A stretch of 64,000 nt of DNA. Origin: Pseudomonas sp. PDM04 (lineage in GTDB: Bacteria; Pseudomonadota; Gammaproteobacteria; Pseudomonadales; Pseudomonadaceae). The DNA is taken from the NCBI RefSeq assembly GCF_014851765.1, contig NZ_JACVAI010000001.1, positions 372,001 to 436,000 of the forward strand, in the 5' to 3' direction. Position 1 is the first letter of the stretch. Every line of letters begins with the position of its first letter. Positions 34,277 through 47,504 of the stretch are shown here, piece after piece. Position numbers and translations under genes: made by a program. The notes under the pieces are model-generated. The model had not been told where the DNA came from. It did not search any database and was given only the letters and a program-made list of their open reading frames with translations.

Positions 34277-34510
34277 TCAGTGGAGAACCCGGGAGCCTTC
34301 ATCCGTATTGAATTCACCTTCGACCAAACGACCGGCCATCTGAACGCCGACGCTCAACATCGCCTTGGCGACCTCAACATGCTGGCCCTGCAGGAACGCC
34401 TTGGCATCCTCTGAGAAATTCAAAGTAACCAGAGAACCCTCGTCCTCAGCCCTTCGCAGCTCGATTCGGCCGTCTGGTAACTCGACAATTTCTAGAAAGG
34501 ACGTTGGCAT
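34277..34510 (-). CDS. Small conserved protein of unknown function
   Basis: 77 residues, no signal peptide or membrane helix. The sequence MPTSFLEIVELPDGRIELRRAED, then LVTLNFSEDAKAFLQGQHVEVAKAMLSVGVQMAGRL, is clearly coding in character (high GC3, compact alpha/beta pattern) and matches a short gene found beside sulA in pseudomonads. The ATG at 34510 has GGAG 11 bases upstream; an ATG at 34540 lacks a site. Function unknown. It is convergent with lexA-sulA. Confidence 0.75.
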   Translation of the reverse strand: MPTSFLEIVELPDGRIELRRAEDEGSLVTLNFSEDAKAFLQGQHVEVAKAMLSVGVQMAGRLVEGEFNTDEGSRVLH

Positions 34511-34661
34511 AAAGGTCTGGTCTCCACGAAAGGCAGGCATTATATAGGCATCGGTCAGGCTTCGCTCAGGATCTTGACCAAATGCCACTTCGAAGAGAAT
34601 TTTCTGACAGCAAGCCCTGAACGAACAGCCTCCAGCAACCGCCCTTCCCATCCTCACGCCA

Positions 34662-35186
34662 TCAGCATTCGTTCAAACCTTCGCGAAACCGGATCGCCAG
34701 CCCCTTGAGGTTCTGGCGCCAGGTCTCCAGTTCTTCACGACTGAGCTCTTCAGGCTCGTCCTCTTCATCCAGGTTAACGGCCAGAATCAGCGGCTGCGTC
34801 ACGTCCCCCTTGGGCTTGTGGGGAGCACGGGGTGGCTGAAACAGCGCCGCATGCGCCGATAGCAGCTTGGCCAGCCAGGTTTCCGGATTTTGCGCCAGCT
34901 CCACCATTTCGGCCATTTCAGGAATGGCGATGGTGTCCAGCACTGCCCGGGTCAACAGCATCTCGGCGCGGGACGCATTGGCCTGTGGCAAGCGATAGAA
35001 GCCGGCGATCTCATGACACAGGCCCAGCAAGGCTCCGTACAAATGGAACAACGCCGATTCGCGTCCGGCCTGGATCAGCGCGAGAGCGTTCATGGCCCGC
35101 CCCTCTTCGGCTCTGGCGAGGGCTTCAAGCGACAAGCCGGCAAAATAGATCTTCTGGTTGGTACGGGTATAGAGCTCGTGGGCCAT
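34662..35186 (-). CDS. Conserved helical protein, DUF6586 type
   Basis: 174 residues. The N-terminal part MAHELYTRTNQKIYFAGLSLEALARAEEG begins a helical bundle; the acidic tail (NLDEEDEPEELSREELETWRQNLKGLAIRFREGLNEC) is probably exposed. The ATG follows GGAGG by eight bases. No enzymatic motif is seen. It lies between the small gene and topA, in the order seen in other pseudomonads. Function unknown. Confidence 0.75.
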   Translation of the reverse strand: MAHELYTRTNQKIYFAGLSLEALARAEEGRAMNALALIQAGRESALFHLYGALLGLCHEIAGFYRLPQANASRAEMLLTRAVLDTIAIPEMAEMVELAQNPETWLAKLLSAHAALFQPPRAPHKPKGDVTQPLILAVNLDEEDEPEELSREELETWRQNLKGLAIRFREGLNEC

Positions 35187-35302
35187 GACGGCAGCCTCCA
35201 CAACAAGGAATCGCTTCACGCAGGTCGGACAGTGTCGGGGATCAGGCAATCCCACCGCAAGCCCTTCCGCCTGCCCCGCGCGAGCGAGCGTGCAGGGCAT
35301 AA

Positions 35303-35332
35303 AAAAGGCCGCATGCTTGCATGCGGCCTTTT
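35303..35332. terminator. Bidirectional rho-independent terminator beside topA
   Basis: Perfect 14-bp stem AAAAGGCCGCATGC / GCATGCGGCCTTTT with a 2-base TT centre, 14 bases past the topA stop codon. Confidence 0.85.
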
Positions 35333-35346
35333 CGTTACAGCGTCAA

Positions 35347-37971
35347 TCAGGACTTCGCGGCAGGACGCTTGTCTTCAACGGTCCACTTGCCACCGTCGTA
35401 GTAGGCTTTCCAGCCAGTCGGCTTGCCGTCGACTTCGGTCTGCACATACTGCTCCTTGGTCTTGCGGCTGTAACGGATCACCGCAGGAAGACCATCCGGA
35501 TCCTTCTTCGGCGCCTCACAGAGGAAATGATACTTCGGATCGATCTCATCCTTGTGCGGGATGATCTCGATCACCAGCGGAGCACGGGTCTCGCGGTTTT
35601 TCGGAAACTGGCTCGCTGCCAGGAACAGTCCGGAAGCACCGTCACGCAGGATATAGGTGTCGTTGACCTTTTCGCATTTCAGCTCAGGCATCTTCACCGG
35701 GTCCATTTTCGGCGGTGCCGCGTCGCCGCTCTTCAACAGCTTGCGAGTGTTCTTGCACGTCGGGTTGGTGCAGCCGAAGAACTTGCCGAAACGGCCGGTC
35801 TTGAGTTGCATCTCGCTGCCGCACTTGTCGCATTCCAGGCTCGGGCCTTCGTAGCCCTTGATACGATAGACACCCTCTTCGATTTCGTAGCCCGCGCAAT
35901 CCGGGTTGTTACCGCAGATGTGCAACTTGCGCTTCTCGTCGAGCAGATAGGCGTCCATCGCCGTGCTGCAGATCGGGCAGCGGTGCTTGCCACGCAACAC
36001 CAGCGACTCCGACTCACCCTCGTCGTCCGCAGCGATTTCATCGCCCGGCACCAGGTTGACGGTGGCTTTGCAGCGTTCTTTGGGCGGCAGGCTGTAACCC
36101 GAGCAACCCAGGAATACGCCGGTCGAAGCCGTACGGATCTGCATCGGACGACCGCAGGTCGTGCACGGGATATCGGTCATCACCGGCTGGTTGGCACGCA
36201 TGCCGTTTTCCGCGCTTTCGGCCACTTCGAGCTTCTTCTTGAAGTCGCCGTAGAACTCGTCCAGCACGTTTTTCCAGTCACGCTCGCCCTGGGCCACGTC
36301 ATCGAGATTCTCTTCCATGCCGGCGGTAAAGCCGTAGTCCATGAGGTTGGAGAAACTCTCGGACAGACGCTCGGTGACGATGTCACCCATCTTTTCCGAA
36401 TAGAAGCGACGGTTGTGCAGCGCCACGTAGCCGCGATCCTGGATGGTCGAAATGATCGCTGCGTAGGTCGAAGGACGACCGATGCCGCGCTTTTCCATTT
36501 CCTTGACCAGGCTCGCTTCCGAGTAACGCGCCGGCGGCTTGGTGAAGTGTTGGGTCGGATCAAGCTTGATCAGCTTCATCACGTCGCCCTGGGCCATGTC
36601 TGGCAGCACGTCATCATCACCCGGCTTGGCGATTTGCGGCATGACGCGGGTATAACCGTCGAACTTCAGGATGCGGCCCTTGGCGCGCAACTCGAAGTCG
36701 CCGGCACCGACGGTCACCGTGGTCGACAGGTATTGGGCCGGCAGCATCTGGCAGGCGAGGAACTGGCGCCAGATCAGCTCGTAAAGACGCTCGGCGTCGC
36801 GCTCCATGCCCGACAGCTTGCTTGGCTCGGTATTGGCGTCGGACGGACGAATCGCTTCGTGAGCCTCCTGCGCGCCTTCCTTGCTGCTGTAGACGTTCGG
36901 GGTTTCCGGCAGGTATTTCTTGCCGAATTCGCTTTCGATATAGGTCCGCGCCATGGCCACGGCATCGGCCGACAGGTTGGTGGAGTCGGTACGCATATAC
37001 GTGATGTAGCCGGCTTCGTACAAACGCTGGGCCATCATCATGGTTTTCTTCACACCGAAGCCCAGGCGGTTGCTGGCAGCCTGTTGCAGGGTAGAAGTAA
37101 TGAACGGTGCCGACGGCTTGCTGCTGGTCGGCTTGTCTTCGCGCTTGACGATGCTGTAGCTGGAGGCCTTGAGCTTTTCCAGTGCAGCCATGGCCTGGGC
37201 TTCGTTCAGCGGCTTGAACGCCTCGCCCTTCTCGCGAGCGACGTCGAAGCGCACCGTCGCGCCCTTGGCGGTACCCAGGTCAGCGTGAACTTCCCAGTAC
37301 TCTTCCGGAATGAACGCGCGGATTTCACGTTCGCGCTCGACCACCAGCTTCACGGCAACCGACTGCACGCGACCGGCGGACAGGCCACGGGCGATCTTGG
37401 CCCACAGCAGCGGCGACACCATGTAACCCACCACGCGGTCGAGGAAACGACGCGCCTGCTGAGCGTTGACACGATCGATGTCCAGTTCGCCCGGCTCGGA
37501 GAAGGCTTCCTGGATCGCCTTCTTGGTGATTTCGTTGAACACCACGCGCTTGTAGCGGCTGTCATCACCACCGATGGCTTCGCGCAGATGCCAGGCAATG
37601 GCTTCCCCCTCGCGATCCAAGTCGGTTGCGAGATAGATGGTGTCAGCATCCTTGGCGAGCCGGCGAAGCTCCTCGATGACCTTTTCCTTGCCCGGAAGGA
37701 TCTCGTACTTGGCTTTCCAGCCATGATCGGGATCGACCCCCATGCGCGAAACCAGCTGATTGCGCGCTTTTTCTTTCGGCGTGAGCACCGGACCTTCACC
37801 CGCAGCCTTGCCGCGCTTGGCGGCCGGCTCTTTGCTGGCGCTAGCCGAACCGCTGGTGGGCAGGTCTCGGATATGGCCGATACTCGACTTCACCACGTAT
37901 TGGTTGCCCAGATACTTGTTGATGGTCTTGGCCTTAGCCGGGGATTCCACAATGACCAGCGATTTGCCCAT
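35347..37971 (-). CDS. topA: DNA topoisomerase I
   Basis: 874 residues. Relaxes negative supercoils. Toprim domain at the N-terminus ([18 protein letters not shown] ... [17 protein letters not shown]), active-site Tyr in [14 protein letters not shown], then three C-terminal cysteine clusters: [31 protein letters not shown] and [17 protein letters not shown] linker rich in Ala/Lys ([19 protein letters not shown]) sits between the first strands of the Toprim fold. Single gene with its own terminator. Confidence 0.97.
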   Translation of the reverse strand: MGKSLVIVESPAKAKTINKYLGNQYVVKSSIGHIRDLPTSGSASASKEPAAKRGKAAGEGPVLTPKEKARNQLVSRMGVDPDHGWKAKYEILPGKEKVIEELRRLAKDADTIYLATDLDREGEAIAWHLREAIGGDDSRYKRVVFNEITKKAIQEAFSEPGELDIDRVNAQQARRFLDRVVGYMVSPLLWAKIARGLSAGRVQSVAVKLVVEREREIRAFIPEEYWEVHADLGTAKGATVRFDVAREKGEAFKPLNEAQAMAALEKLKASSYSIVKREDKPTSSKPSAPFITSTLQQAASNRLGFGVKKTMMMAQRLYEAGYITYMRTDSTNLSADAVAMARTYIESEFGKKYLPETPNVYSSKEGAQEAHEAIRPSDANTEPSKLSGMERDAERLYELIWRQFLACQMLPAQYLSTTVTVGAGDFELRAKGRILKFDGYTRVMPQIAKPGDDDVLPDMAQGDVMKLIKLDPTQHFTKPPARYSEASLVKEMEKRGIGRPSTYAAIISTIQDRGYVALHNRRFYSEKMGDIVTERLSESFSNLMDYGFTAGMEENLDDVAQGERDWKNVLDEFYGDFKKKLEVAESAENGMRANQPVMTDIPCTTCGRPMQIRTASTGVFLGCSGYSLPPKERCKATVNLVPGDEIAADDEGESESLVLRGKHRCPICSTAMDAYLLDEKRKLHICGNNPDCAGYEIEEGVYRIKGYEGPSLECDKCGSEMQLKTGRFGKFFGCTNPTCKNTRKLLKSGDAAPPKMDPVKMPELKCEKVNDTYILRDGASGLFLAASQFPKNRETRAPLVIEIIPHKDEIDPKYHFLCEAPKKDPDGLPAVIRYSRKTKEQYVQTEVDGKPTGWKAYYDGGKWTVEDKRPAAKS

Positions 37972-38085
37972 GGATCAGAAAATTCCTGAATTCTAGAAGT
38001 GAGAGGCGGTTGGCGCCTGACGCGGCACCGCTATATATAGTGGCTACAAGGTGAGGTCAAGCGCAGGGTTTTGCGCGCACTCAGC

Positions 38086-38322
38086 TCATGGCTTGGAAAA
38101 AACGCTCGGTTCGGCCTGTACCAAAGCAAAGCGTGGCACCTGTTCGCCGTCAACCTCGACCGACTCCAGGAACATGCTCAGGGGGCGTACCCAAAAGCCG
38201 TAATCGCCATACAGGGCTTGGTAGAAGACCACTTCCTCTTCCGTTTCCGAATGCCGCGCAATACTGAATACACGGTACTGCGGACCTTTGTAATGTTGGT
38301 AGAGCCCTGGTTGTATCGGCAT
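38086..38322 (-). CDS. DUF1653 family protein
   Basis: 78 residues. The pattern QPGLYQHYKGPQYRVFSIARHSETEEEVVFYQALYGDYGFWVRPLSMFLESVEVDG is the DUF1653 signature: a small beta fold with conserved aromatic and Y-x-G residues. The ATG at 38322 is used; an in-frame TTG at 38340 is possible. Function unknown. It lies upstream of topA in the same direction, 114 bases away. Confidence 0.85.
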   Translation of the reverse strand: MPIQPGLYQHYKGPQYRVFSIARHSETEEEVVFYQALYGDYGFWVRPLSMFLESVEVDGEQVPRFALVQAEPSVFSKP

Positions 38323-38381
38323 GTATTGGCCCTCACTCAAATCTTTTCAAAATAAAAACAAAATAAATTCAGAAAAACAAA

Positions 38382-38405
38382 AACCGGGGCACTTGGCCCC
38401 GGCTT
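38382..38405 (-). terminator. Rho-independent terminator of fadBA
   Basis: Stem CCGGGGC / GCCCCGG with a 5-base loop; on the minus strand a T-rich run follows. It lies 16 bases past the fadA stop. Confidence 0.85.
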
Positions 38406-38420
38406 CCATCAACGGAACGC

Positions 38421-39611
<1,191 letters not shown>

Positions 39612-39625
39612 CTAGTTGGGGGCGC

Positions 39626-41773
39626 TTAACCGAAGAAGCTCTGGCCGTTCTTGGCCATTTCGCGCAGCTTCGCGGTCGGGTGGTACAGCGCGCCCAAATC
39701 AGCGTACTGGTCAGCCAGGGCAACGAATGCTGCAACACCGATCGAATCGATGTAGCGCAGCGCGCCGCCACGGAATGGAGGGAAACCAATACCGTAGACC
39801 AGACCCATGTCGGCTTCGGCGGCGGTTTCGACGATGCCGTCTTCCAGGCAACGCACGGTTTCCAGGCACAGCGGGATCATCATCCAGTTGATGATGTCTT
39901 CGTCAGTGACTTCGCGCTGCTCGTAGACGATCGGCTTGAGCACTTCCAGCACCGACGGATCGGCGACCTTCTTCTGCTTGCCCTTCTTGTCGGTCTCGTA
40001 GGCGTAGAAACCCTTGCCGTTCTTCTGGCCCAGGCGTTTGGCTTCGTAGAGCACGTCGATGGCCGAACGGCGATCGTCCTTCATGCGGTCCGGGAAGCCT
40101 TCGGCCATCACGTCACGACCGTGGTGGCCGGTGTCGATGCCGACCACGTCCATCAGGTAGGCCGGGCCCATCGGCCAGCCAAACTTTTCCATGATCTTGT
40201 CGATACGGACGAAGTCCACACCGGCGCTGACCAGCTTGGCGAAACCGCCGAAGTACGGGAACAGGACGCGGTTGACCAGGAAGCCCGGGCAGTCGTTGAC
40301 GACGATCGGGTTCTTGCCCATTTTCTTGGCGTAGGCAACGGTGGTGGCAATCGCCTGTTCGCTGGACTTCTCGCCACGAATCACTTCCACCAGCGGCATC
40401 ATGTGCACCGGGTTGAAGAAGTGCATGCCGACGAAATTTTCCGGACGCTTGAGGGCCTTGGCCAGCAAGCTGATGGAAATGGTCGAGGTGTTGGACGCGA
40501 GGATGGTGTCCTCTTTGACCTGGCCTTCCACTTCAGCCAGTACGGCTTGCTTGACCTTCGGGTTTTCGACGACAGCCTCGACCACCAGGTCCACGTGACC
40601 GAAATCGCCGTAGGACAGGGTCGGGCGAATGCCGTTGAGCACTTCAGCCATTTTCGCAGCGGTCATGCGGCCTTTATCAACGCGGCTGACCAGCAATTTG
40701 GCGGCTTCGGCCAAGCCTTGCTCGATACCGTGCTCGTTGATGTCCTTCATCAGGATCGGCGTCCCTTTGGAAGCCGACTGGTAGGCGATGCCGCCACCCA
40801 TGATGCCGGCGCCCAAAACGGCAGCCTGCTTCACATCGCTGGCGATTTCGTCGTAGGCCTTGGCCTTTTTCTTCAGTTCCTGATCGTTGAGGAACAGGCC
40901 GATCAGGCTCTGCGCGGCAGAGGTCTTGGCCAGTTTGACGAAACCGGCCGCCTCGACTTCCAGTGCCTTGTCGCGACCGAAGTTCGCCGCCTTCTGGATA
41001 GTCTTGATCGCTTCGACCGGCGCCGGGTAGTTGGGGCCTGCCTGACCGGCCACAAAACCCTTGGCGGTTTCGAAAGCCATCATCTGTTCTATGGCGTTCA
41101 GTTTCAGCTTTTCCAGCTTCGGTTGACGCTTGGCCTTGTAGTCGAACTCGCCGGAAATGGCACGTTTGATCAGTTCCAGTGCAGCTTCCTGCAGCTTGCC
41201 AGGCGCAACCACGGCATCGACGGCACCGACTTTCAGCGCGTCTTCGGCACGGTTTTCCTTACCGGCGGCAATCCATTCGATGGCGTTGTCGGCACCGATC
41301 AGGCGCGGCAGGCGAACGGTACCGCCAAAGCCCGGGTAGATGCCCAGCTTGACTTCCGGCAGGCCGATCTTGGCGCTGGCGGACATGACGCGGTAGTCCG
41401 CTGCCAGGCACATTTCCAGACCGCCACCCAGGGCGATGCCGTTGATCGCGGCGACGGTCGGGACGTTGAGGTCTTCGAAATCGCTGAAGATCCTGTTGGC
41501 TTCGAGGTTGCCAGCAACAAGCTCTGCATCCGGCAGCTTGAAGTTGTCGACAAATTCGGTGATGTCGGCGCCGACGATGAACACGTCCTTGCCACTGCTG
41601 ACGATCACACCCTTGATCGAAGCATCTGCCTTGATGGTGTCTACGGCCTGACGCAATTCGTTCAGGGTTAGACGGTTGAACTTGTTGACGGACTCACCCT
41701 TGAGGTCGAACTTCAGTTCGACGATGCCACTTTCAAGAGCCTTAACCGTGATGGCTTTACCTTCGTAAATCAT
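39626..41773 (-). CDS. fadB: Multifunctional fatty-acid oxidation complex alpha subunit FadB
   Basis: 715 residues. N-terminal enoyl-CoA hydratase/isomerase ([22 protein letters not shown] and [23 protein letters not shown]), C-terminal 3-hydroxyacyl-CoA dehydrogenase ([19 protein letters not shown] for NAD, then [38 protein letters not shown]). Starts at ATG with GGAG eight bases upstream; a TTG directly before it is rejected. Operon partner of fadA. Confidence 0.96.
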   Translation of the reverse strand: MIYEGKAITVKALESGIVELKFDLKGESVNKFNRLTLNELRQAVDTIKADASIKGVIVSSGKDVFIVGADITEFVDNFKLPDAELVAGNLEANRIFSDFEDLNVPTVAAINGIALGGGLEMCLAADYRVMSASAKIGLPEVKLGIYPGFGGTVRLPRLIGADNAIEWIAAGKENRAEDALKVGAVDAVVAPGKLQEAALELIKRAISGEFDYKAKRQPKLEKLKLNAIEQMMAFETAKGFVAGQAGPNYPAPVEAIKTIQKAANFGRDKALEVEAAGFVKLAKTSAAQSLIGLFLNDQELKKKAKAYDEIASDVKQAAVLGAGIMGGGIAYQSASKGTPILMKDINEHGIEQGLAEAAKLLVSRVDKGRMTAAKMAEVLNGIRPTLSYGDFGHVDLVVEAVVENPKVKQAVLAEVEGQVKEDTILASNTSTISISLLAKALKRPENFVGMHFFNPVHMMPLVEVIRGEKSSEQAIATTVAYAKKMGKNPIVVNDCPGFLVNRVLFPYFGGFAKLVSAGVDFVRIDKIMEKFGWPMGPAYLMDVVGIDTGHHGRDVMAEGFPDRMKDDRRSAIDVLYEAKRLGQKNGKGFYAYETDKKGKQKKVADPSVLEVLKPIVYEQREVTDEDIINWMMIPLCLETVRCLEDGIVETAAEADMGLVYGIGFPPFRGGALRYIDSIGVAAFVALADQYADLGALYHPTAKLREMAKNGQSFFG

Positions 41774-42297
41774 CAACTGATCTCCACGATATGGAAGCTG
41801 AACAGTACACGTCGGAAGCAGGCGAATGGCTGGGCAGGACGTTCTTCGTCGATGCTACGCCAATCCACCCGACACACCCGCCAACGCGATAGTCGGGATT
41901 CTGTAGGAGCGCTGTGTAATGCAAACGCTCAATTCATACGCCCGTTTGATTTGGGTACGCCACCTTCACGGAATTTCCGGCAATTGTCAATCGCCCAAAA
42001 TGCGGGTTGAAATGCGACTTTGCAGTCATTTCTGTAGGACGAAGGCCGGCAACACGCCCCTGCATGCACACACATTCATAGAATCAATAGTTAGAAAAGT
42101 CGCCCTAATTCACCGCAGCCCGCTCTGGACAGGCTACGCTGGGGGAACCTGGAAAATTTTGAACGCTTTCGGCGAACGCCAAGCGTAAGATCAGCCCAAC
42201 CGAATTACCGGCCTGCCTGGCCAACCCCGCCCGATGATGTTGTCGGGCTTTTTATTGCCTGTTCCTCGCGGACGTGGTCGCGAGGCAGGAGTCAGGC
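41774..42297. other. Intergenic region upstream of fadB: no supported protein gene, orphan terminator
   Basis: This 524-base stretch holds the fadBA promoter region, a wide inverted pair CAAACG (41922-41927) / CGTTTG (41943-41948), an imperfect hairpin at about 42010-42033 and a plus-strand terminator at 42229-42253. An 89-codon plus-strand frame (41919-42188) has a good AGGAG but codon use unlike real genes here. A small RNA ending at the terminator is possible. Confidence 0.4.
42229..42253 (+). terminator. Rho-independent terminator with no upstream gene
   Basis: GCCCGA (42229-42234) pairs with TCGGGC (42243-42248) and TTTTT follows on the plus strand. No annotated plus-strand gene precedes it within 7 kb; the convergent small membrane-protein gene ends at 42298. 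Confidence 0.65.
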
Positions 42298-42735
42298 TCA
42301 GGCGAGCGCCTTGAGGGTGGTATCAATGTGCTGCAAGACCTCGGCCTCGCCCTTCTCTCCCCAATACAAGGCGATCATTTGCTGGTCGGCTTCAACCTTG
42401 TAGACATTGCCAGGCAATCTTTCGAAATGATTGAGCAGCGCCTGATCGTCGCAGACCTCCTGCCACTGATTCACCCAGACCCCCGGCGCTTTCTGCCAGT
42501 AAGTCCAGCAGGCTGGCTGTTTGCTGCGGCGCGGCCGATGGTACTGCGCACAGGGGCTCGGAGGCTCCGGCTGCAGCCAATGCGGCCATTGCTGAGGGGC
42601 CAGTTGCATGGCCAATCCGATGCGGCGAGCCTCCATGCGCAGGGCGATACGCCCGCTCTGGCCACGGGAAGGTCGCAGCCATGCCAGGGGGCTCAACACC
42701 ACCAACAGGATTGACACCACTATCCAGACCGTCAT
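42298..42735 (-). CDS. Small membrane-anchored protein of unknown function
   Basis: 145 residues. One N-terminal membrane helix (about 3-22, VWIVVSILLVVLSPLAWL) followed by a basic, tryptophan- and proline-rich region (PQQWPHWLQPEPPSPCAQYHR) and a C-terminal alpha/beta part (GNVYKVEADQQMIALYWGEKGEAEVLQHIDTTLKALA). The ATG has GGGAG eight bases upstream. Divergent from the universal stress gene. A gene of this kind occurs at the same place in related genomes; no function is known to me. Confidence 0.7.
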   Translation of the reverse strand: MTVWIVVSILLVVLSPLAWLRPSRGQSGRIALRMEARRIGLAMQLAPQQWPHWLQPEPPSPCAQYHRPRRSKQPACWTYWQKAPGVWVNQWQEVCDDQALLNHFERLPGNVYKVEADQQMIALYWGEKGEAEVLQHIDTTLKALA

Positions 42736-42839
42736 ATGTGTACTCCCGATTCTTGATGAGCGCATTGAGTCACGTTGAAAACAATGTGCTTGAAACCAGC
42801 CATACTTACCCTTATTGCAGTTTTCAGGAGGAGCACCTT

Positions 42840-43280
42840 ATGCCCTACTTCCACATTCTGGTCGCCGTCGACCTCACCGAAGAGTGCGATCCTGTCATCC
42901 ACCGCGCTCGCGAATTGTCGGTGAACAGCGGCGCGAAACTGTCCCTGGTACACATCGTCGAACCCATGGCCATGGCCTTTGGCGGCGATGTGCCAATGGA
43001 CCTTTCCCAATTGCAACAGCAACAGTTCGATCAGGCCAAGGAGCGCCTCGACCGGCTGATCCTGAAGTACCCGGAGATTTCCAAGGAGTACAGCCACCTG
43101 ACCTACGGCCAACCACGCCAGGAAATCCATCACCTGGCCAAGGAGCAGGGTTGCGACCTCATTGTGGTGGGCAGCCATGGGCGACATGGCCTGGCACTGC
43201 TGCTCGGCTCTACCGCCAACGACGTGCTGCACGGGGCACCTTGCGATGTGCTGGCCGTGCGGTTGCAGAGCAAAAGCTGA
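42840..43280 (+). CDS. Universal stress protein, UspA family
   Basis: 146 residues, cytosolic. ATP-binding-type Usp fold: ILVAVDLTEECDPVIHRARELS at the N-terminus and the nucleotide motif VVGSHGRHGLALLLGSTANDVL (GxxGxxxxxxGS) near the C-terminus. Strong ribosome site AGGAGG eight bases before the ATG. Monocistronic, with its own terminator at 43322-43358. Probably stress- or starvation-induced, as for the family. Confidence 0.92.
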   Translation: MPYFHILVAVDLTEECDPVIHRARELSVNSGAKLSLVHIVEPMAMAFGGDVPMDLSQLQQQQFDQAKERLDRLILKYPEISKEYSHLTYGQPRQEIHHLAKEQGCDLIVVGSHGRHGLALLLGSTANDVLHGAPCDVLAVRLQSKS

Positions 43281-43321
43281 CGCTCACTTCCGCAAGGCCA
43301 TCGGCCAGTGACCGGCACATG

Positions 43322-43358
43322 AAAAGCCCGGCATTCACATCAGTGAAGCCGGGCTTTT
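43322..43358. terminator. Bidirectional rho-independent terminator
   Basis: AAAAGCCCGGC (43322-43332) / GCCGGGCTTTT (43348-43358), with inner TTCA/TGAA pairing. It serves the Usp gene and the convergent uup. Confidence 0.88.
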
Positions 43359-43373
43359 TTATCCCTGGATCAA

Positions 43374-45293
<1,920 letters not shown>

Positions 45294-45506
45294 GAGCTTC
45301 TCCAAAAACCGGGCGCGCATTCTACCTGAATCGAGGCTTCAGAAGGCCGGCAATTTCACTTCACAGGCACTCTGCAACACAAATGTTGCGAACTGATGCC
45401 GACAGGGCCGCAAAGCTTTCGCCCGCTGCTGGCAAAAGGCTAAGCTACAGATTATTCAGTGCGGGCACGGCTCGCACTTGTCATGATTTCTCTGCCCGGA
45501 TGTCTC

Positions 45507-47435
45507 ATGCGCAGTCGCCTTTTCAGTCTTTTATCGTGCTTGCTCCTTTCTGCCACTGCCGTTCAAACAGCCCAGGCGGTGGACTTGTCCACCCAACGCC
45601 AGTATTACGATGAAGCCAAGCGCGCCCTGGCCAAGGGCGATACCGGTCCTTACATGCGCTACAGCCAGGCCCTGAGCACCTACCCGCTGGAACCCTACCT
45701 GGCCTATGACGAACTCACCGCACGCCTGAAAACGGCGAGCAACGCCGAGATCGAGAAATTCCTCGCCGAACACGGCGACCTGCCCCAGGCCAACTGGATG
45801 AAACTGCGCTGGTTGCGCTGGCTGGCCGAGCGCGGCGACTGGGCGACCTTCGTCAAGTACTACGACCCCAAGCTCAACTTCACTGAACTGGACTGCCTGA
45901 ACGCCCAATACCAGATCAGCCACAACCTCAAGTCCGAAGGCTACGCCAACGCCAACAAGCTCTGGCTGACCGGTAAATCCCTGCCGGCGGCCTGCGACGC
46001 CCTGTTCGGCATGTGGGCGGCCGAAGGTCAACTGACGGAACAGAAACGCTGGGAGCGCACCAAACTGGCGGCCCAGGCGCGCAACTATCCGCTGGCCAAC
46101 AGCCTGGTCAACGGCCTGAGCACCCTCGCCCCACGCGGGCGCCTACTGGTGGATGTGGCGCAAAAACCCGAATTGCTCAACCAACCGTCGCGCTTCACCC
46201 CGGCCGACGAGCCGATGTCCGACATCGTCAGCCTGGGCCTGCGCCGCCTGGCTCGCCAGGACCCGGACAAGGCCATGGCACTGCTCGACGGATATGCCAG
46301 CAGCATGCACTTCTCCCGCGATGAAAAAGTCGCGATCGCCCGGGAAATCGGCCTGACCCTTGCGCGCCGCTTCGACAGCCGCGCCCTGGACGTGATGACC
46401 AAGTACGACCCGGAGTTGCGCGACAACACCGTGTCCGAATGGCGCTTGCGCCTGCTGTTGCGCCTGGCGCGCTGGGACGACGCCTATCAGTTGACCCGTC
46501 GCCTGCCACAGGACCTGGCCACCACCAACCGCTGGCGGTACTGGCAGGCCCGCAGCCTGGAACTGGCGCAACCGCAGAACCCGGAGGCGCTGACGCTGTA
46601 CAAGAGCCTCGCCCGCGAACGTGATTTCTACGGTTTCCTCGCCGCCGACCGCTCGCAACTGCCTTACTCGCTGGTCAACAAACCGCTGGTGCTGAGCCAG
46701 GCCCTGATCAACAAGGTGCGCAATACGCCGGGCGTGCGACGCGCCCTGGAGTTCCACGCACGCGGGCAGATCGTCGACGGTCGTCGCGAGTGGTACCACG
46801 TCAGCCGGCACTTCAACCGGGACGAAATGGTCGCCCAGGCGAAACTGGCCTACGACTTGAAATGGTACTTCCCGGCGATCCGCACCATCAGCCAGGCGCA
46901 GTATTGGGACGACCTCGACATTCGCTTCCCGATGGCCCATCGCGACACCCTGGTGCGCGAGGCCAAGGTCCGTGGCCTGCACTCGAGCTGGGTGTTTGCC
47001 ATCACCCGTCAGGAAAGCGCCTTCATGGACGACGCCCGCTCCAGCGTCGGCGCCAGCGGCCTGATGCAATTGATGCCGGGCACCGCCAAGGAAACCGCAC
47101 GCAAGTTCAGCATTCCCCTGGCCTCGCCACAACAGGTGCTCGACCCGAACAAGAACATCCAGCTCGGCGCTGCGTACCTGAGCCAGGTGCACAGCCAGTT
47201 CAACGGCAACCGTGTCCTCGCTTCCGCCGCCTACAACGCCGGCCCCGGCCGCGTACGTCAGTGGCTGCGCGGCGCCGATCACCTGAGCTTCGACGTGTGG
47301 GTCGAGAGCATCCCGTTCGACGAGACCCGCCAGTATGTACAGAACGTGCTGTCGTACTCGGTGATCTACGGCCAGAAGCTCAACTCACCACAACCGCTGG
47401 TGGATTGGCATGAGCGGTATTTCGATGATCAGTGA
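45507..47435 (+). CDS. slt: Soluble lytic transglycosylase Slt
   Basis: 642 residues. Periplasmic enzyme cleaving peptidoglycan glycan strands to 1,6-anhydro products. Signal peptide (about 1-26, TAQA-VD), then the long alpha-superhelical U-domain typical of Slt70, and a C-terminal lysozyme-like domain with the catalytic Glu in ITRQESAFMDDARSSVGASGLMQLMP and AYNAGPGRVRQWL. The ATG giving MRSRLFSLL is selected for a normal signal peptide; upstream frames are open but weaker. Its products feed the NagZ recycling route. Confidence 0.94.
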   Translation: MRSRLFSLLSCLLLSATAVQTAQAVDLSTQRQYYDEAKRALAKGDTGPYMRYSQALSTYPLEPYLAYDELTARLKTASNAEIEKFLAEHGDLPQANWMKLRWLRWLAERGDWATFVKYYDPKLNFTELDCLNAQYQISHNLKSEGYANANKLWLTGKSLPAACDALFGMWAAEGQLTEQKRWERTKLAAQARNYPLANSLVNGLSTLAPRGRLLVDVAQKPELLNQPSRFTPADEPMSDIVSLGLRRLARQDPDKAMALLDGYASSMHFSRDEKVAIAREIGLTLARRFDSRALDVMTKYDPELRDNTVSEWRLRLLLRLARWDDAYQLTRRLPQDLATTNRWRYWQARSLELAQPQNPEALTLYKSLARERDFYGFLAADRSQLPYSLVNKPLVLSQALINKVRNTPGVRRALEFHARGQIVDGRREWYHVSRHFNRDEMVAQAKLAYDLKWYFPAIRTISQAQYWDDLDIRFPMAHRDTLVREAKVRGLHSSWVFAITRQESAFMDDARSSVGASGLMQLMPGTAKETARKFSIPLASPQQVLDPNKNIQLGAAYLSQVHSQFNGNRVLASAAYNAGPGRVRQWLRGADHLSFDVWVESIPFDETRQYVQNVLSYSVIYGQKLNSPQPLVDWHERYFDDQ

Positions 47436-47454
47436 CCAGGCGTGAACCGCTGAA

Positions 47455-47488
47455 AAAAATGCCCGCATCGAGAGATGCGGGCATTTTT
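47455..47488. terminator. Bidirectional rho-independent terminator after slt
   Basis: AAAAATGCCCGCATC / GATGCGGGCATTTTT with a GAGA loop. It lies between slt and the convergent Fic gene. Confidence 0.92.
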
Positions 47489-47504
47489 CATGGCGCTCAA
47501 GCTC

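Noticed and set aside
35185..37989. 934-codon plus-strand frame opposite topA
   Set aside because: Shadow of topA: His/Arg/Gln-rich, no family match, and topA motifs prove the other strand is coding.
39680..41671. 663-codon plus-strand frame opposite fadB
   Set aside because: Shadow of fadB with the same compositional bias and no recognisable motif.
41919..42188. 89-codon plus-strand frame with AGGAG upstream
   Set aside because: Codon third positions are mixed and the sequence resembles no family; kept only as a possible small-RNA region.
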